A stretch of 64,000 nucleotides of DNA, from assembly GCA_030710605.1 (NCBI GenBank), contig CP092863.1, forward strand, positions 139,098,994 through 139,162,993, read 5' to 3'. The translations under genes and the position numbers were made by a program. Below are positions 19,140-30,303 of the stretch, piece by piece. This DNA is from Cordylochernes scorpioides (lineage: Eukaryota; Arthropoda; Arachnida; Pseudoscorpiones; Chernetidae). The notes under the pieces were generated by a model. The model ran no database searches. It was not told the origin of the DNA and saw nothing but the letters and a program-made list of their open reading frames with translations. How positions within the stretch are numbered: the first letter of the stretch is position 1; the number at the start of each line of letters is the position of its first letter.

Positions 19140-21755
19140 TATTCTTAAATTATAAAAGGATGAACGTTTATGGTTTATCATCCATTAATTAATTTAAATC
19201 TCCTGGATATTAATTAAATAATTAAAACGGTTTCTGGAGATGCGTTTATTTTAATTTAATAAAACCGTCTCAAGCTTTTAGGTATCTCTGTCCTTTCACA
19301 GGAGAACATGAATAAAACGCCGTCTGATGCCAAACTATTACAAATTTATATATATACATATATATATTTACATTGGGATATTTTTGCATATTGTTTTTAG
19401 TTAGAATATATTCTCATTTAATTAGCGTGTATTTGCATATTTACTATTAATTGATTTATTTGGGGAATTTTCATATAAATTGGAATTTTCATTTATTATT
19501 TTGTATTTATGTTTTATAATGGCTATATCTAACATTTTTATCATCCATTTTTGTCTAATCACAAGTTTCATCTAGAATTAAACGTTTTCTATATTTGAAA
19601 GCTTCAGTGGAGCTAATGACTATGGCATCTTTTAGAAACATATGGCCTCTTACACCTTTCAGTCCGACATAATGACTGTCACGTTGTCGTTATTCCAATA
19701 GTGTCACTATTGTGTCGGCCTTCCAGGTCTCGGATCCATTAGTTGAGCCAAGTATGATCTAACTCCACGTCGAACAATGGCTGTTTAAGTCATCGCCAAG
19801 TTAACCTTCCTACCATGTGTCATCCCAGGGCACTTACTCCAGAAAGACATCAGCCCGGCATGCCTTAGCAATGCGATAGAATTTTAGGAATGTATCTTAT
19901 ATATAGATAGAGGTTGCCTGGCTGGAATTCATAGTTCTTAAAATTGAAGATACTTCCGGGGGGGATCGGTGGAAGGATGGTCTAAACCGTAAACAAGCAG
20001 TACGTTCTGACCAAAAATATAATTTATTTTTCAAGCTATTTGATACTATTATCAGACTGGCTGCCATATTAACATATGTAGCTTATTTATATAAATTTGG
20101 TTTATTGTAACTTTATAGCTTATATTCACTGATATATAATTCTCTTTCAATAGGTATGCGAAATAGGTTTAGTTCACAGCAAACTTAGAAATTCATAATA
20201 TGATCAAAGAAAAATGTATTTTTGTTTTATCTTGTCTTAGTTTTTTTTTTGGAAACTATGGAAAAATATCACTATGTTTGTGGTTCACATTTCATATGAT
20301 GAAAATACTCTCGTTTAGTTGGTGTTTCCTCTGAAAAATAGAGTAAGATTGAAAGAAATGGCAATGTCTTGTCTTCCTTTTCTATAGAGATAAAATTGGG
20401 ATTTTAGGCGTGATATTCATTGTGTGTGTGACATAACGTTCATTTTTTAGAATCTATATTTTAAAAAAAAAATCAATTTTAAAAAATGAGACAGTTATTA
20501 AATGTGTTTAAATGTTTTTTTTTTTTTTTTTTTTTTAATATCGAATATTTTATTTCTATATTATTCACGAATTTCAACCTCTTTCTTCAGATTAGAAATT
20601 TTGTATAGGCCTACTATATATTGTTTTCAATTTTTTTTTATTTTTCATATGATCTTTGTACGAAAATAAAGATGTTTATTTAACAAACATTTATAAGCCA
20701 CTAATATGCGTGACCACCAGGGGTATTCGAAAATATATTAATAGATAATAATTTTTTACGTTTGTGTAAAATGAAAGTCAAGTTTTTGCCAATGACTTTC
20801 TCTCCCGACCGTGTAGGAATTTTTGGCTGGATGTCATGACATTGGCATCCTCATTTGGCAGAAGGCAGTCTGATTCACAAATGCATCGTACCAGTTTTTT
20901 TTTTTTAAGTCTTTCAAACATTTTAAAAATTATGATCTTTTCTATTCCTTATTCTATTTGGTTGAAGCGTAAATTTCTAAATATTCTTGGTTATGGTGAT
21001 ACTCATGCCTTACCTCCTTTTTTAAAGCAAGTTTTAATTTAGATTCATTTGATTATTTTTTTAAGTTAGGAAAAGTAGACATTAATTTTGCATGAAAAAA
21101 TAATAAACATTTAAAATGGTAATATATTTAATGTTAAAATCAAATGAAAAATTTTCCTATATCTTATAAAATTATAAATTATTCTTTTCAAAAATAACGT
21201 TAATTTAAATAATTTAAAAATAAAAAACATAAATAGTAACAATATATATTGTGTTGTGTGTATATTTAATTATAATTTTATTATAACAGATTTATATTCC
21301 CCACAAAACCTTTTATACACTACACTGACAATTTGCAGATTATATACGTATTTTTAATTTTAAAAGCGTCATCTATATTCATAATTAAAATATTATCAAT
21401 ACGGGTTTGAGAATATATACGTATTTATTATAGATATTTTATAATAAATATATTTCTATATATTTTATAAAATATAAAAATATTTATTCCTTAAATTTTA
21501 TACTAATTTTCTATGAAATTTTCTAAATCAAATAATGAGAACTAAATAACTCGGTGGGAAAAGTATTTTGATACAGCCCGTTAACCAAATAGAAGCCATT
21601 TTAAAGAGAAAGATTAAGTGTATATTTTTATGATATTTTAGACTCTATTCAATAATTTTAATAAAGAACAAATTATTTTATTCTTAATATTTGTTATATG
21701 TCACTGAAAAATGGCCATATAGATATTTTTAACATAATCTAAAATATTTCCACAT
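19140..21755. other. AT-rich, TE-poor stretch upstream of the RING gene
   Basis: About 2.6 kb with homopolymer runs (e.g. T-run at 20,516-20,536) and scattered short frames. Bases 19,650-19,870 are less AT-rich but have no long open frame. Apart from an isolated SINE-head-like GATCGGTGGAAGGATGGTCT at 19,964-19,985, I see no repeat families here. Confidence 0.45.
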
Positions 21756-21759
21756 CTCA

Positions 21760-22839
21760 ATGTCGAAAATTACAAATAAACAAAGTGAGCATATCGAAAA
21801 TCCAAGTTTTTCGAATAACTTTTATTTAATGTTAAGATGTCCAATTTGTTTGAATATAATTACAAATACGGTTGCAACTAAGCAATGCCTGCATCGTTTT
21901 TGTCAGGAATGTCTCAAACAATGCCTCAAAAATGGTCAAAAGCGATGTCCAACATGTTATCTGAAATTGGGCTCCATACGCTCGTTTGTCAGAGATTATG
22001 AATTTGATTTATTGATCAAAAGAATTTTTCCAAATAGAGATAAATATGAAAACGATGGTAATTTTTTAGTAGATGTTGTTGGTGATTTCTGCAAGAATTT
22101 CTGCGTTCCTCTGTTATTCAAGAGATCGTTAGAAAATGTGAAGAGTGAAAATGAAATAGAAGGACAATCTACACATCAGACGATACCAAAGGTATTTTCA
22201 TTTTCTAATTCTTCTCAAATAAATGAAGCGCAAAAGCCAAATTGCGAAGATACTGTAAAGAAATTTTTTAATGAAATAGGAATAACTCCTTTTCCTAAAT
22301 ACCAAAATGCTTTTGAAAATCTGTTCGGTGATCTCAACAAACGAATTACACATTTATTCAAACGAGAAAATCTTGCCGAAAACGAAGTATTGAATGAAGC
22401 AGACGATTCTAGAATTTCTAGCATTGAAGATAGTACAATAAATGATAGTACTATTGATGGAAGTTTTAATATTTCGACAATAAAAGAAGAGAATGATAGC
22501 GATAGTGAAATGCACGATATTACACAGGAAGAAGAAGAGGAAGAAATAGAAGTGATTGTGAAGCCATTATTTCCTAATTTCGGCGGATATAGTGCAGATC
22601 TTTTAAGATGCCGATACATTAAACTTCCAAGAAATGCATTTATTTCGCATATCAATAAATATATTAATATATGCTTCAAGAGAGAAAGCAACATTGAAAA
22701 AGATCTTGATTTCGAAATTTTCATAATGTTTCCGGATGGTACTATTTATATTCCTCACCAGAATGTAACATTTCAACATATAGTTGATACTATTTGGACT
22801 CTGGATAAACCCATTGATATATTCTATGCTACAAAATGA
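21760..22839 (+). CDS. RING1/Sce-like Polycomb E3 ubiquitin ligase, intronless
   Basis: An uninterrupted 359-residue frame. The RING finger has ligands C27, C30, C43, H45, C48, C51, C63 and C66, the same spacing as RING1A/B, within the family signatures CPICL, CLHRFC and CPTC. The flank LIKRIFPNRDKYE also matches RING1. Residues ~210-262 are acidic and Ser-rich. Residues ~264-357 (RYIKLPRNAFISHINKYI, TIWTLDKPIDIFYA) match the RAWUL/ubiquitin-like domain that binds CBX or RYBP. The RING1B arginine that anchors on the nucleosome acidic patch is kept (R74); the lysine before it is Ile (I73). Known role: H2A K119-type monoubiquitination in PRC1. Absence of introns and strong divergence suggest a retrogene. 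AATAAA lies at 23,143. The ATG at 21,760 is the first in frame. Confidence 0.85.
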   Translation: MSKITNKQSEHIENPSFSNNFYLMLRCPICLNIITNTVATKQCLHRFCQECLKQCLKNGQKRCPTCYLKLGSIRSFVRDYEFDLLIKRIFPNRDKYENDGNFLVDVVGDFCKNFCVPLLFKRSLENVKSENEIEGQSTHQTIPKVFSFSNSSQINEAQKPNCEDTVKKFFNEIGITPFPKYQNAFENLFGDLNKRITHLFKRENLAENEVLNEADDSRISSIEDSTINDSTIDGSFNISTIKEENDSDSEMHDITQEEEEEEIEVIVKPLFPNFGGYSADLLRCRYIKLPRNAFISHINKYINICFKRESNIEKDLDFEIFIMFPDGTIYIPHQNVTFQHIVDTIWTLDKPIDIFYATK

Positions 22840-23500
22840 TATTTTTCATGATTTCTTACCATATTCTCATAATAGGCAATTAATACTTTGCCTTCTTATT
22901 TATCTGAGCGTTATTTATAGCTATAATTATTAAATATATTATATATATTATTTTATCCCCATTATATATTTCCATAATCATAAAACGTATATATCTAAAA
23001 CCTTTTCATATATTCCTAATAATATAATTGCATGCATTTTTATTCAAATCTTTTGACTTTTTAAAGTTATTTATCATATTTATTGTGTTTTGTTAGCTAT
23101 ATATATATTGCTAATATATATGCATGTGTGTTTCTTTGCATTAATAAACGAAGAATTCCTTATTATTGCATCGTTTTTTTTATTCATTAAAAAAATCATT
23201 CTTTAAATTCAGCTTTGAAGATAAAAGTATATATGCACAACATTTTTCTAAAATAGTACTTATATTACAGTTGATATTCAAAAGATATTTAGATCTTGTT
23301 ATGAATTGAATATTGTATACTCCGCGTCTAGTGTTGTATTTACGATATATGAAGTAAAGCCATCTGGTCACACTGCACGGACTAGTACGCTTGGTTAGTT
23401 TTCAATGCTGATGGAGATAACCTATCAGGGCAGTGTGTTACGACCTTTCCTAGACGACTCGTTTCACGTTAGAACGTACTTTAACTAAAATGATCTAAAT
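22840..23500. other. Downstream flank of the RING gene; candidate poly(A) signal at 23,143
   Basis: AT-rich. AATAAA at 23,143-23,148 is the first clear signal after the stop, about 300 bp downstream. Bases 23,360-23,480 are less AT-rich but show no repeat or frame that I can assign. Confidence 0.4.
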
Positions 23501-23554
23501 TAGTAGAAAAAAACCATTACAATGAGAACACTTCGGCTCAGAAAGATCCTTTAT

Positions 23555-23800
23555 TTTAGCGACGTTTCGACCAAAAACCTTTGTTTTCGTCAGGTTAGGA
23601 ATAAATAGTTGAATATTAGATAACTTTTAATGATTTCTATTTATTTATCAGTTGCAAACAAGACACGCTATATCCGATCTGGATAATTGCGCGTGAAACT
23701 ATTTACAATAATTCATATTGACCAAAAACCTTTGTTTTTCGTAAGGTTAGGAATAAATAGTTAAATATTAGGCAACTTTTAATGATATTTTGACGAGAGT
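23555..23800 (+). repeat. Two-copy direct repeat
   Basis: The block GACCAAAAACCTTTGTTTTC ... GGTTAGGAATAAATAGTT ... AACTTTTAATGAT occurs at about 23,569-23,632 and again at 23,720-23,793, 150 bp apart. The first is preceded by GCGACGTTTC and the second lacks it. Function unknown. Confidence 0.6.
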
Positions 23801-24349
23801 AAACATTTTTTTAATCGAAACGTTGATCAAATAAAATATCTTCATTGATTTATATGATTTATAAAGATTTATATGGGAAGCTTGAAAATAAAAATTTGAA
23901 CGAGAAACTTAACCCTGGAAGCTTTATTTACTTTATAAAAGATCTTTATGACTAAAATAGGACACCAGTTTGGGCAAATTCAGACAAAAAGCCAATCTGC
24001 AAAATGTGGATTTATTATTTTTGACCACTAGTTAAGTTTTTTACTGGGGTGAAGAACATGATAAATTGTTCTGATGCATTATATTCATTTACTTAAAGAT
24101 TCTACGAGATTCAATTCACAACTTCCTCCGGGACCAACTTTGACAACAATCTGTCTACGTGAAACATGAGAAGTGAGGTTTAAAAGGAGCAGCCTTAGTT
24201 TGGGAATGAACTATCTATGTAATAATTGAATTACTTCTCGTGCATTACGTGGTTAGAAAGGTTTATAAGAGGTGTTTGTGAAAGATGGACGCCTCTAGTT
24301 TCGTCGAGATATTATTGATTCAAAGTAAGACAATTTATCATTTAAAATT

Positions 24350-24609
24350 TAGGTTTTTAACTTTTAATTAGACAGTTTTTATTTAGACATTTTCAATTTT
24401 AATTTAGACATTTTTCATTTCAATTTAGACATTTTTCATTTTAATTTAGACACATGGACTTTTCTATAAAAAGCCCATGTATCTAAATTAAAATGAAAAA
24501 TGTCTAAATTGAAATGAAAAATGTCTAAATTGAAATTGAAAATGTCTAAATTAAAATGAAAAATATCTAAATATAAATTAAAATTGCCTAATTAAAAGTT
24601 AAAAACCTA
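24350..24609. repeat. 260-bp near-perfect hairpin built from a short tandem motif
   Basis: The left arm starts AGGTTTTTAACTTTTAATTA and the right arm ends TAATTAAAAGTTAAAAACCT. Each arm carries 3-4 tandem copies of a ~22-bp unit (TTTAGACATTTTTCATTTYA on +), and the loop is about 30 bp around ACATGGACTTTTCTATAAAA. A long AT-rich inverted repeat of this kind would extrude or transcribe as a hairpin. Confidence 0.8.
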
Positions 24610-24689
24610 TATATGGATTACGCTGTTTTTAAAACGAAAGGTTATGCATGATGAGACTTATTTTTAATAACTATCTTAAATATACACAT

Positions 24690-24840
24690 TTTACAAGCCA
24701 TGATAATCATGGGAAGAGGTTTAGGACTGCTTATACTATTAGTACATCACATGCCTACATATATAGAAAGCGGTTAGACATTTGTTCTTACAAGGTGCCA
24801 GAGCCCTGTTTGGTTACCCGCACAATCACTGGCGAGATTA
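24690..24840 (-). mobile_element. SINE-1 3'-half fragment
   Basis: Contains CCATGATAATCATGG, the hairpin arms and TGCCAGAGCCCTGTTTGGTT, but no tRNA-like head. It is repeated at 25,140-25,290. Confidence 0.6.
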
Positions 24841-24934
24841 CATTTTTAAAACGAAAGTTTATGCGCATTGAGACTTATTTTTAATAACTATCTTAAATAT
24901 ATACATGAAAAATCGAAACTATTATAGACGGGAA

Positions 24935-25110
24935 TGATTCTTTTAAAAATTAAACAATTTCTACTGCCCTTACTGCAATGGAAAAATAAATGGACGGACC
25001 TGGCTCATCAGTAGTGAACCCTCCCAGCGGTTTCGCCAGTTTAATCTACCATACCGCTGTTATATTGTATTTTTAGATCTTCCTTTTATAGTTATACTTT
25101 CGAATTTTCA
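24935..25110 (+). mobile_element. MITE-4 fragment
   Basis: Contains CTTACTGCAATGGAAAAATA, CCTGGCTCATCAGTAGTGAA and AATCTACCATACCGCTGTTA. It belongs to the CAATGG sub-type also seen at 31,900, 32,260 and 62,330. Confidence 0.65.
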
Positions 25111-25139
25111 TAACAGATGGCGCCGCTAATGCATTATAA

Positions 25140-25290
25140 AATATACACATTTTACAAGCCATGATACTCATGGGAAGCGGTTCAGAACCACTTATACTAT
25201 TAGTAAATCACATACCCTACACATAAAGAAAGCGGTCAGACATTTGTTCTTACAAGGTGCCAGAGCCCTGTTTGGTTACCCACACAATCG
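25140..25290 (-). mobile_element. SINE-1 3'-half fragment (second)
   Basis: Near-repeat of 24,690-24,840. Both begin within ACATTTTACAAGCCATGATA and end near the ACCCRCACAATC sequence. Confidence 0.6.
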
Positions 25291-25590
25291 CACACACAAA
25301 GCTTTATTAAGACCATCGGTCTTATACAGATTCACACAGGAAGAAAGGAATCATAGATGGAGCTCCTATACTCCAGGCAGCACAGAACCCAACAATATTT
25401 GATACACACAGCTTTATTAAGACCATCGGTCTTATACAGATTCACAACAGGAAGAAGGAAGCATAGATGGAGCTCCTATACTCCAGGCAGCGCAGCACCC
25501 AACCACAGCCTCTATGTCCGACGCATATCCAATGGCCACACGTTACTTCGTGTATTACGTCATGGTTAGCGAATCACTGAACAGACTAGT
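25290..25590 (-). mobile_element. Family E retrotransposon 3' end, two tandem units
   Basis: On -, a unit of ~115 bp (CTGCCTGGAGTATAGGAGCT ... AATCTGTATAAGACCGATGG ... AATAAAGC) occurs twice. The first of these carries a longer upstream part encoding a degenerate C-terminus. A related three-unit array is at 27,305-27,695. Tandem reiteration of a 3' end parallels the 98-bp array. Confidence 0.65.
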
Positions 25591-25739
25591 GTGGAATCAG
25601 CCGCGTTCTAGTCTTCGCCTTCACTGGCGAGATGAACTTGTGGCGAGATAGACTTGTGAAATAATCGGAAAGAGTCAAATTCATTCAAAGAAATCCGAAC
25701 TTTAATCCTAATTGTTCAAATCCACGGTCTTATAGCACT

Positions 25740-25795
25740 AGAGCTCTGAGAAACGGTCTGGTAGATTAAATTGGTGAAACACCGCTAAGTTGACA
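25740..25795 (-). repeat. MITE-4 core fragment
   Basis: GCTCTGAGAAACGGTCTGGT followed by AGATTAAATTGGTGAAACAC is the inverted MITE-4 core. Only ~55 bp. Confidence 0.5.
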
Positions 25796-25889
25796 ATACC
25801 CTGGACATCAAAAAAGATCTATATTGTATATATTGATTCAATCTGTACCCCATATTTAAAAACAATACAATTACTTAGTGATAATCATT

Positions 25890-26040
25890 GGCGGACAAAT
25901 GGTATGATCCGTTCAAACAGCCATGATTCTGGATCGAAACCTGTATTGGAAACTTTTTTACCTAATAAAATAATTGCTCCATTGGCCCCCCGATTCTTGC
26001 AAAAGTCCAACCTCACCAATGAGTGCAAGTAACCAAACAT
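25890..26040 (+). mobile_element. SINE-1 5' half
   Basis: Degenerate head (ATGATTCTGGATCGAAACC), linker and GATTCTTGCAAAAGTCCAAC body, truncated after GCAAGTAACCAAACA. Confidence 0.6.
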
Positions 26041-26122
26041 TTATCATGGATGTAAGTAATAGAAACAGCTAATGTGAAAAAATAGTACAAATGTGATATT
26101 GTACGGAGATAAGGTGCATAAA

Positions 26123-26299
26123 TTAAGAAAAAGGCATCTCCTTATCGTGAAACTGAAAGTTGCTGATGGCTTGCGCCATCTATTTGGCCAATTCTGGAAT
26201 AATTAAAAATCAACGAGAATAGTTGATATTTATTCCGATAGATGGCGCAAGCCATCAGCAACTTTCAGTTGCACGATAAGGAGATGCCTTTTTCTTAAA
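26123..26299. repeat. Foldback-6 element, 177 bp
   Basis: The left arm TAAGAAAAAGGCATCTCCTT is complementary to the right end AAGGAGATGCCTTTTTCTTA. Pairing continues through TGCTGATGGCTTGCGCCATC / GATGGCGCAAGCCATCAGCA. The left flank (TAGTACAAATGTGATATTGT) matches the right flank of the copy at 56,460-56,842 in inverted orientation, so the family extends beyond the palindrome. Confidence 0.8.
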
Positions 26300-26507
26300 A
26301 GAAACAGCTAAGTTGGCATTTAAAATGTTGTTTAACAGGCTTAATTTATTATTTTGCTGAAAAGCATTGTTCAATGCGTTATATCTTTAATTTAGATACA
26401 CATTTCAACAGTCCTAGAAGCATATGACTATAGTTTCTTCAAAATACCAATTTACTGTACTCACTAACAAATATGAAGGGTTTATAAGAAATTCTGCCTA
26501 ATATAGG

Positions 26508-26590
26508 AGTCGGTGGTCGAGTAGGTAACACCCTCTATTCCCGACAGCCATGAACCGGGATTGAATCCTGTGTTAACATTTTGTTTAATA
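26508..26590 (+). repeat. tRNA-like SINE head remnant
   Basis: GTCGGTGGTCGAGTAGGTAA and GGGATTGAATCCTG have A- and B-box character, but no cloverleaf closes and the SINE-1 body does not follow. Probably a decayed tRNA-derived SINE. Confidence 0.35.
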
Positions 26591-26694
26591 TGTGAATAAC
26601 CTTCACATATTAATCATTGTTGTAAATATCATAAACTAGGTTGTTCTTGTTGAACGGTACCTAATAAAGTGATTTTGGAACAAGAACAGCCTAA

Positions 26695-26800
26695 TACATT
26701 AGTGAAACGGTCCTGGAGATTAAAATGGCGAAACCGCTGGGAGGGTTAATTACTGATGAGCCATATCTTTCCCTTATTTCAATTTTTAATCATTCCAGTG
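26695..26800 (-). mobile_element. MITE-4 fragment
   Basis: Inverted core with AAACGGTCCTGGAGATTAAA, GCGAAACCGCTGGGAGGGTT and TACTGATGAGCC. Confidence 0.6.
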
Positions 26801-26840
26801 TGTATATAAGGGTTATGCAGATATAAAATTTAATTATATA

Positions 26841-27003
26841 CACTAGAACCTCTCTGTAAAGGACAACACCTAGTTACAGAGCCAAAGTGTCCTTTAGGGA
26901 GAGGTGTCCTCTTGCCGGAGAGTTGCTAAATTGGAAAAATGGTAATTTTTCAAATGAAAACTGCCCTTTATAGAGAGGTGTCCGCTAAAGGGAGGTTCTA
27001 CTG
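26841..27003 (-). mobile_element. MITE-2, single inverted copy
   Basis: Flanked by TA on both sides. It starts CACTAGAACCTCTCTGTAAA and ends GGGAGGTTCTACTG, reading the expanded unit in reverse (GTGTCCTTTAGGGAGAGGTG). Confidence 0.72.
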
Positions 27004-27084
27004 TATATTTTAAAAAGAGTAAGTAGCGTTAAAAATAGTTCTAATTTTCACCAATAGAGGTCGTTAAGTTAATTATGATATTTA

Positions 27085-27205
27085 AATACTTGTAAGCGCA
27101 GAAGTCTAACTGTTTTCCATCTGTTTAGACATGTGGTACACTTATAGTAAAAGCAGTTGCCAACTTCTACCGATCATGATTATCATGGCTTGTACCATAT
27201 ATGTG
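27085..27205 (+). mobile_element. SINE-1 3'-half fragment
   Basis: Starts at ACTTGTAAGCGCAGAAGTCT and ends CATGATTATCATGGCTTGTA. Hairpin arms retained. Confidence 0.6.
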
Positions 27206-27304
27206 TTCTATAGATATTAATAACAATAATATATTAAAACTTGTATTCAAATTTTGTATACATCGCTGAAGTAAATCATAACTTAATTATAAACCATTTG
27301 CATA

Positions 27305-27695
27305 ATTGCACACACACAAAGCTTTATTAAGACCACCGGTCTTATACAGATTCACCACAGGAAGAAATAATAGATGGAGCTCCTATACTCCAGGCAGCAC
27401 AGAACCCAACAATATTTGATACACACATACAGCTTTATTAAGAGACCACCGATCTTATACAGATTCATCACAGGAAGAAATAATAGATGGAGCTCCTATA
27501 CTCCAGGCAGCACAGAACCTAACAATATTTGATACACACATACAGCTTTATTAAGAGACCACCGATCTTATACAGATTCATCACAGGAAGAAATAATAGA
27601 TGGAGCTCCTATACTCCAGGCAGCACAGAACCCAACAACAGCCTCCTGTTCCGACGCATGTCCAATGGCCACACGTTCCTTCGTGCATTCATTTG
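27305..27695 (-). mobile_element. Family E retrotransposon 3' end, three tandem units
   Basis: Three units of ~115-120 bp repeat GCTTTATTAAGA ... AGATTCATCACAGGAAGAAA ... GAGCTCCTATACTCCAGGCA. The last continues upstream (on -) into the unique CCAATGGCCACACGTTCCTT region. It is homologous to 25,290-25,590 but has one more unit. Confidence 0.7.
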
Positions 27696-27900
27696 CATAA
27701 TTACGTTTTATATAATTCATTTTAATCTATATGAAACTAACACCTAACGTATTGGTACACTCAGCGGCACGTGTGTACATGAATACAATCTCAAACTGCG
27801 TTTATTTTAGCGGCGTTTGTTTTGAACGGTACTGCGCAGGCGTCAAATTTCTGGACGCTAGGGGGAGCTCGAGTCAAACGGCCAGTGAGAATAGCAGACG

Positions 27901-27964
27901 ATGTGGTGCAAGGTTCTGCTGTTGGTTTTCCTGGCTTCTAGCGTAGTCTCGGCGCTACACCCCG
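27901..27964 (+). CDS. Candidate first exon of a secreted-protein gene
   Basis: ATG at 27,901 opens MWCKVLLLVFLASSVVSALH, then Pro, with an exact GTAAGT donor after one base of the next codon (exon end 27,964). The peptide is a textbook signal sequence: short basic n-region, Leu/Val-rich core, and an A/S-x-A type cleavage site near VSA|LHP. The 130 bp upstream are unusually G+C- and CpG-rich for this window, with CACGTG at 27,770 and TGCGCAGGCG at 27,831, promoter-like features. A phase-compatible candidate second exon is at 51,117-51,240. The product is not recognised. Confidence 0.55.
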
Positions 27965-29030
27965 GTAAGTCTGCTACACTCTTCGGATACCCACATAATA
28001 TTTACATATTGTAAAAAAATGCATACTCTTTTTATGCAAAAATTTCGAGTTTTCTAGAACATTTAAAAAATTTAAATATAGGCTGTCAAAAAATTATATA
28101 AACAAAAAACAAAACATAAAGAATATAATGACTATTGACCATATTAAGAAATAAAATTATTTCATTAAATTTAATACTTTTTGACTAAATTGAAAAAAAA
28201 AAGACCATGTATACAATATATTAAATTACATTTTTGGCAAAATTTTTCTTTCAGTAATGTTTCTTTTAAATAATTTTAATATATTTAGATTTCGGGCTCT
28301 TTTTACGCACTTCTATAGAAGTATGTATTTAAAATTACTCCTGAAGAAGGACGTAAAAAAAACCCGAATTTATTTTAAATAAACTTACCCTTGAAAGATT
28401 TTTTTGCCAAATAATATGGCGCAAGGAATTCCTATTTTCCAATATCCAATTACCCTATGTTTGTCACTGATGGTATTGGAGAGAAAAACAAAAAAATGCG
28501 TATTGAACAGAGAAAGTTTGGTAAAGATTTGACATAATGGCATTTTTTTATTACCTTAATATATACTTAACGCAAAATCATAGAAATTTTGTCTATTAAC
28601 CACAAGTTAAACAATCCTTTTTATGGTATAAATCACAAATGTTATCTACACTTTTTAATACTAGAAATCTGAGAGCTTTCATTGAAAAACCACTTTCTTC
28701 AAGAAAAAGATCGATATACTGTAAAATTAAAATGAAACAAAGATTCAAACTAAAAACAAAATTAAAACTATAAGCATAACACTAAAAAGTATTTTTAGTT
28801 CCCATTTAGGAAAGTTCTGGAAATGTTAGATAGTGCAGGTTGGTGTTATCTCTTTCTCTCAGATTTTATCTGCACAACTGGAGAAAATCATTTTTCTAAC
28901 ATTTGCAAGTATTTAGTAGAACAGAATTTCGACGTACTGTGAAGATTCTGCTTGCTTTTTTATACAGTCTTCCAAAATTTTTATAATCATTTTGAACCTG
29001 TGGGTCTTCGATACCATATTAGAAAACTGT
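27965..29030. other. AT-rich stretch downstream of the signal-peptide exon
   Basis: No exon, SINE or MITE that I can identify. It would be intron if the 27,901 exon is real. Confidence 0.35.
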
Positions 29031-29034
29031 TATA

Positions 29035-29800
29035 GTACATACTCTACTGTATTGCATATTTACATACATCTTCTATTACATACTCTGCTATATTACATAT
29101 TTACATATATACATACTCCGTTATATATTACAGATTTAAATATATAAATCTTACTCATTACATTCTCTACTGTATTGCATATTTACAACTTCTATTACAT
29201 ACTCTTCTATATTACATATTTACATGTACACGAATACATACACGACTGTATTGCATATTTACATCTTCTATTACATACTCTTCGATATTGCATATCTACA
29301 TGTACACGACTGTATTGCATATTTACATCTATTACATACTCGAATGTCTTACATATTTACATACATCTTTTCTATTACATACTCGACTCTATTACATATT
29401 TACATACAACTTTTCTATTACATACTCGATTGTATTACATATTTACATACATCTTTTCTATTACATACTCGATTGTATTACATATTTACATACATCTTTT
29501 CTATTACATACTCGACTCTATTACATATTTACATACAACATTTCTATTACATACTCGATTGTATTACATATTTACATACAACTTTTCTATTACATACTCG
29601 ATTGTATTACATATTTACATACAACTTTTCTATTACATACTCTAATGTATTACATATTTACATACATCTTTTCTATTACATACTCGACTCTATTACATAT
29701 TTACATACAACTTTTCTATTACATACTCGATTGTATTACATATTTACATACATCTTTTCTATTACATACTCAACTGTATTACATATTTACATACATATTC
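29035..29800 (+). repeat. 43-bp minisatellite with irregular 5' part
   Basis: From about 29,345 the unit TTACATATTTACATACATCT + TTTCTATTACATACTCGAYT repeats ~10 times. The upstream part (29,035-29,345) is a looser series of the same words. Because 43 is not a multiple of 3 and the unit lacks stops, all three + frames stay open. That explains the long Tyr/Ile/Leu/His-rich frames, which are not genes. Confidence 0.85.
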
Positions 29801-30303
29801 AGGGAGATATTTATATTAAAAAACAATACCATTCCTTCTTCTTAATATTCAAACCTTTCAAATATGATTTATTCAAATAAAACGACGAGAGAGTTTCTCT
29901 TTACATTTTATAATAAATTTACATTTTTTAAATTGTCTATCTGGTACGAAGGATCTGATGGGATGTTTGTTTTTTCGGTCCGAGATTTAGGAACTAAGTT
30001 TCTTCATTTTCCTGAGTATAAACCTAGGTGAAAAGGAAGATGCCGTGTGACGTCATTCTAAATGGCAATTGTTTCCATGGGCCAATCAGAAACGAGCGTT
30101 TTACATCGGCGAAGGATAAAAAAAAAAAAAAAACGCCAAAGCTACTTATTTCCCACAAAAATGCTTATACAAAGGTTTTGTAAAATTTTAAAAAATATAT
30201 TTTAAAATATCATTGCATTTGTATAATCACTTGAAGTAATACGCGAACCTCTCAAAACAGTTGTGTTCCCTGATAAAGTTTGGCGTATAGCCATACGAAA
30301 TAC

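Noticed and set aside
22215-22724. 169-codon ORF on the - strand
   Set aside because: It is antisense to the RING1-like gene, Ser-rich because of the acidic codons on +, with no independent support.
29175-29880. Three overlapping + ORFs of 156-218 codons rich in Tyr, Ile, Leu and His
   Set aside because: They are frames of a 43-bp minisatellite without stop codons; all three frames stay open for that reason alone.
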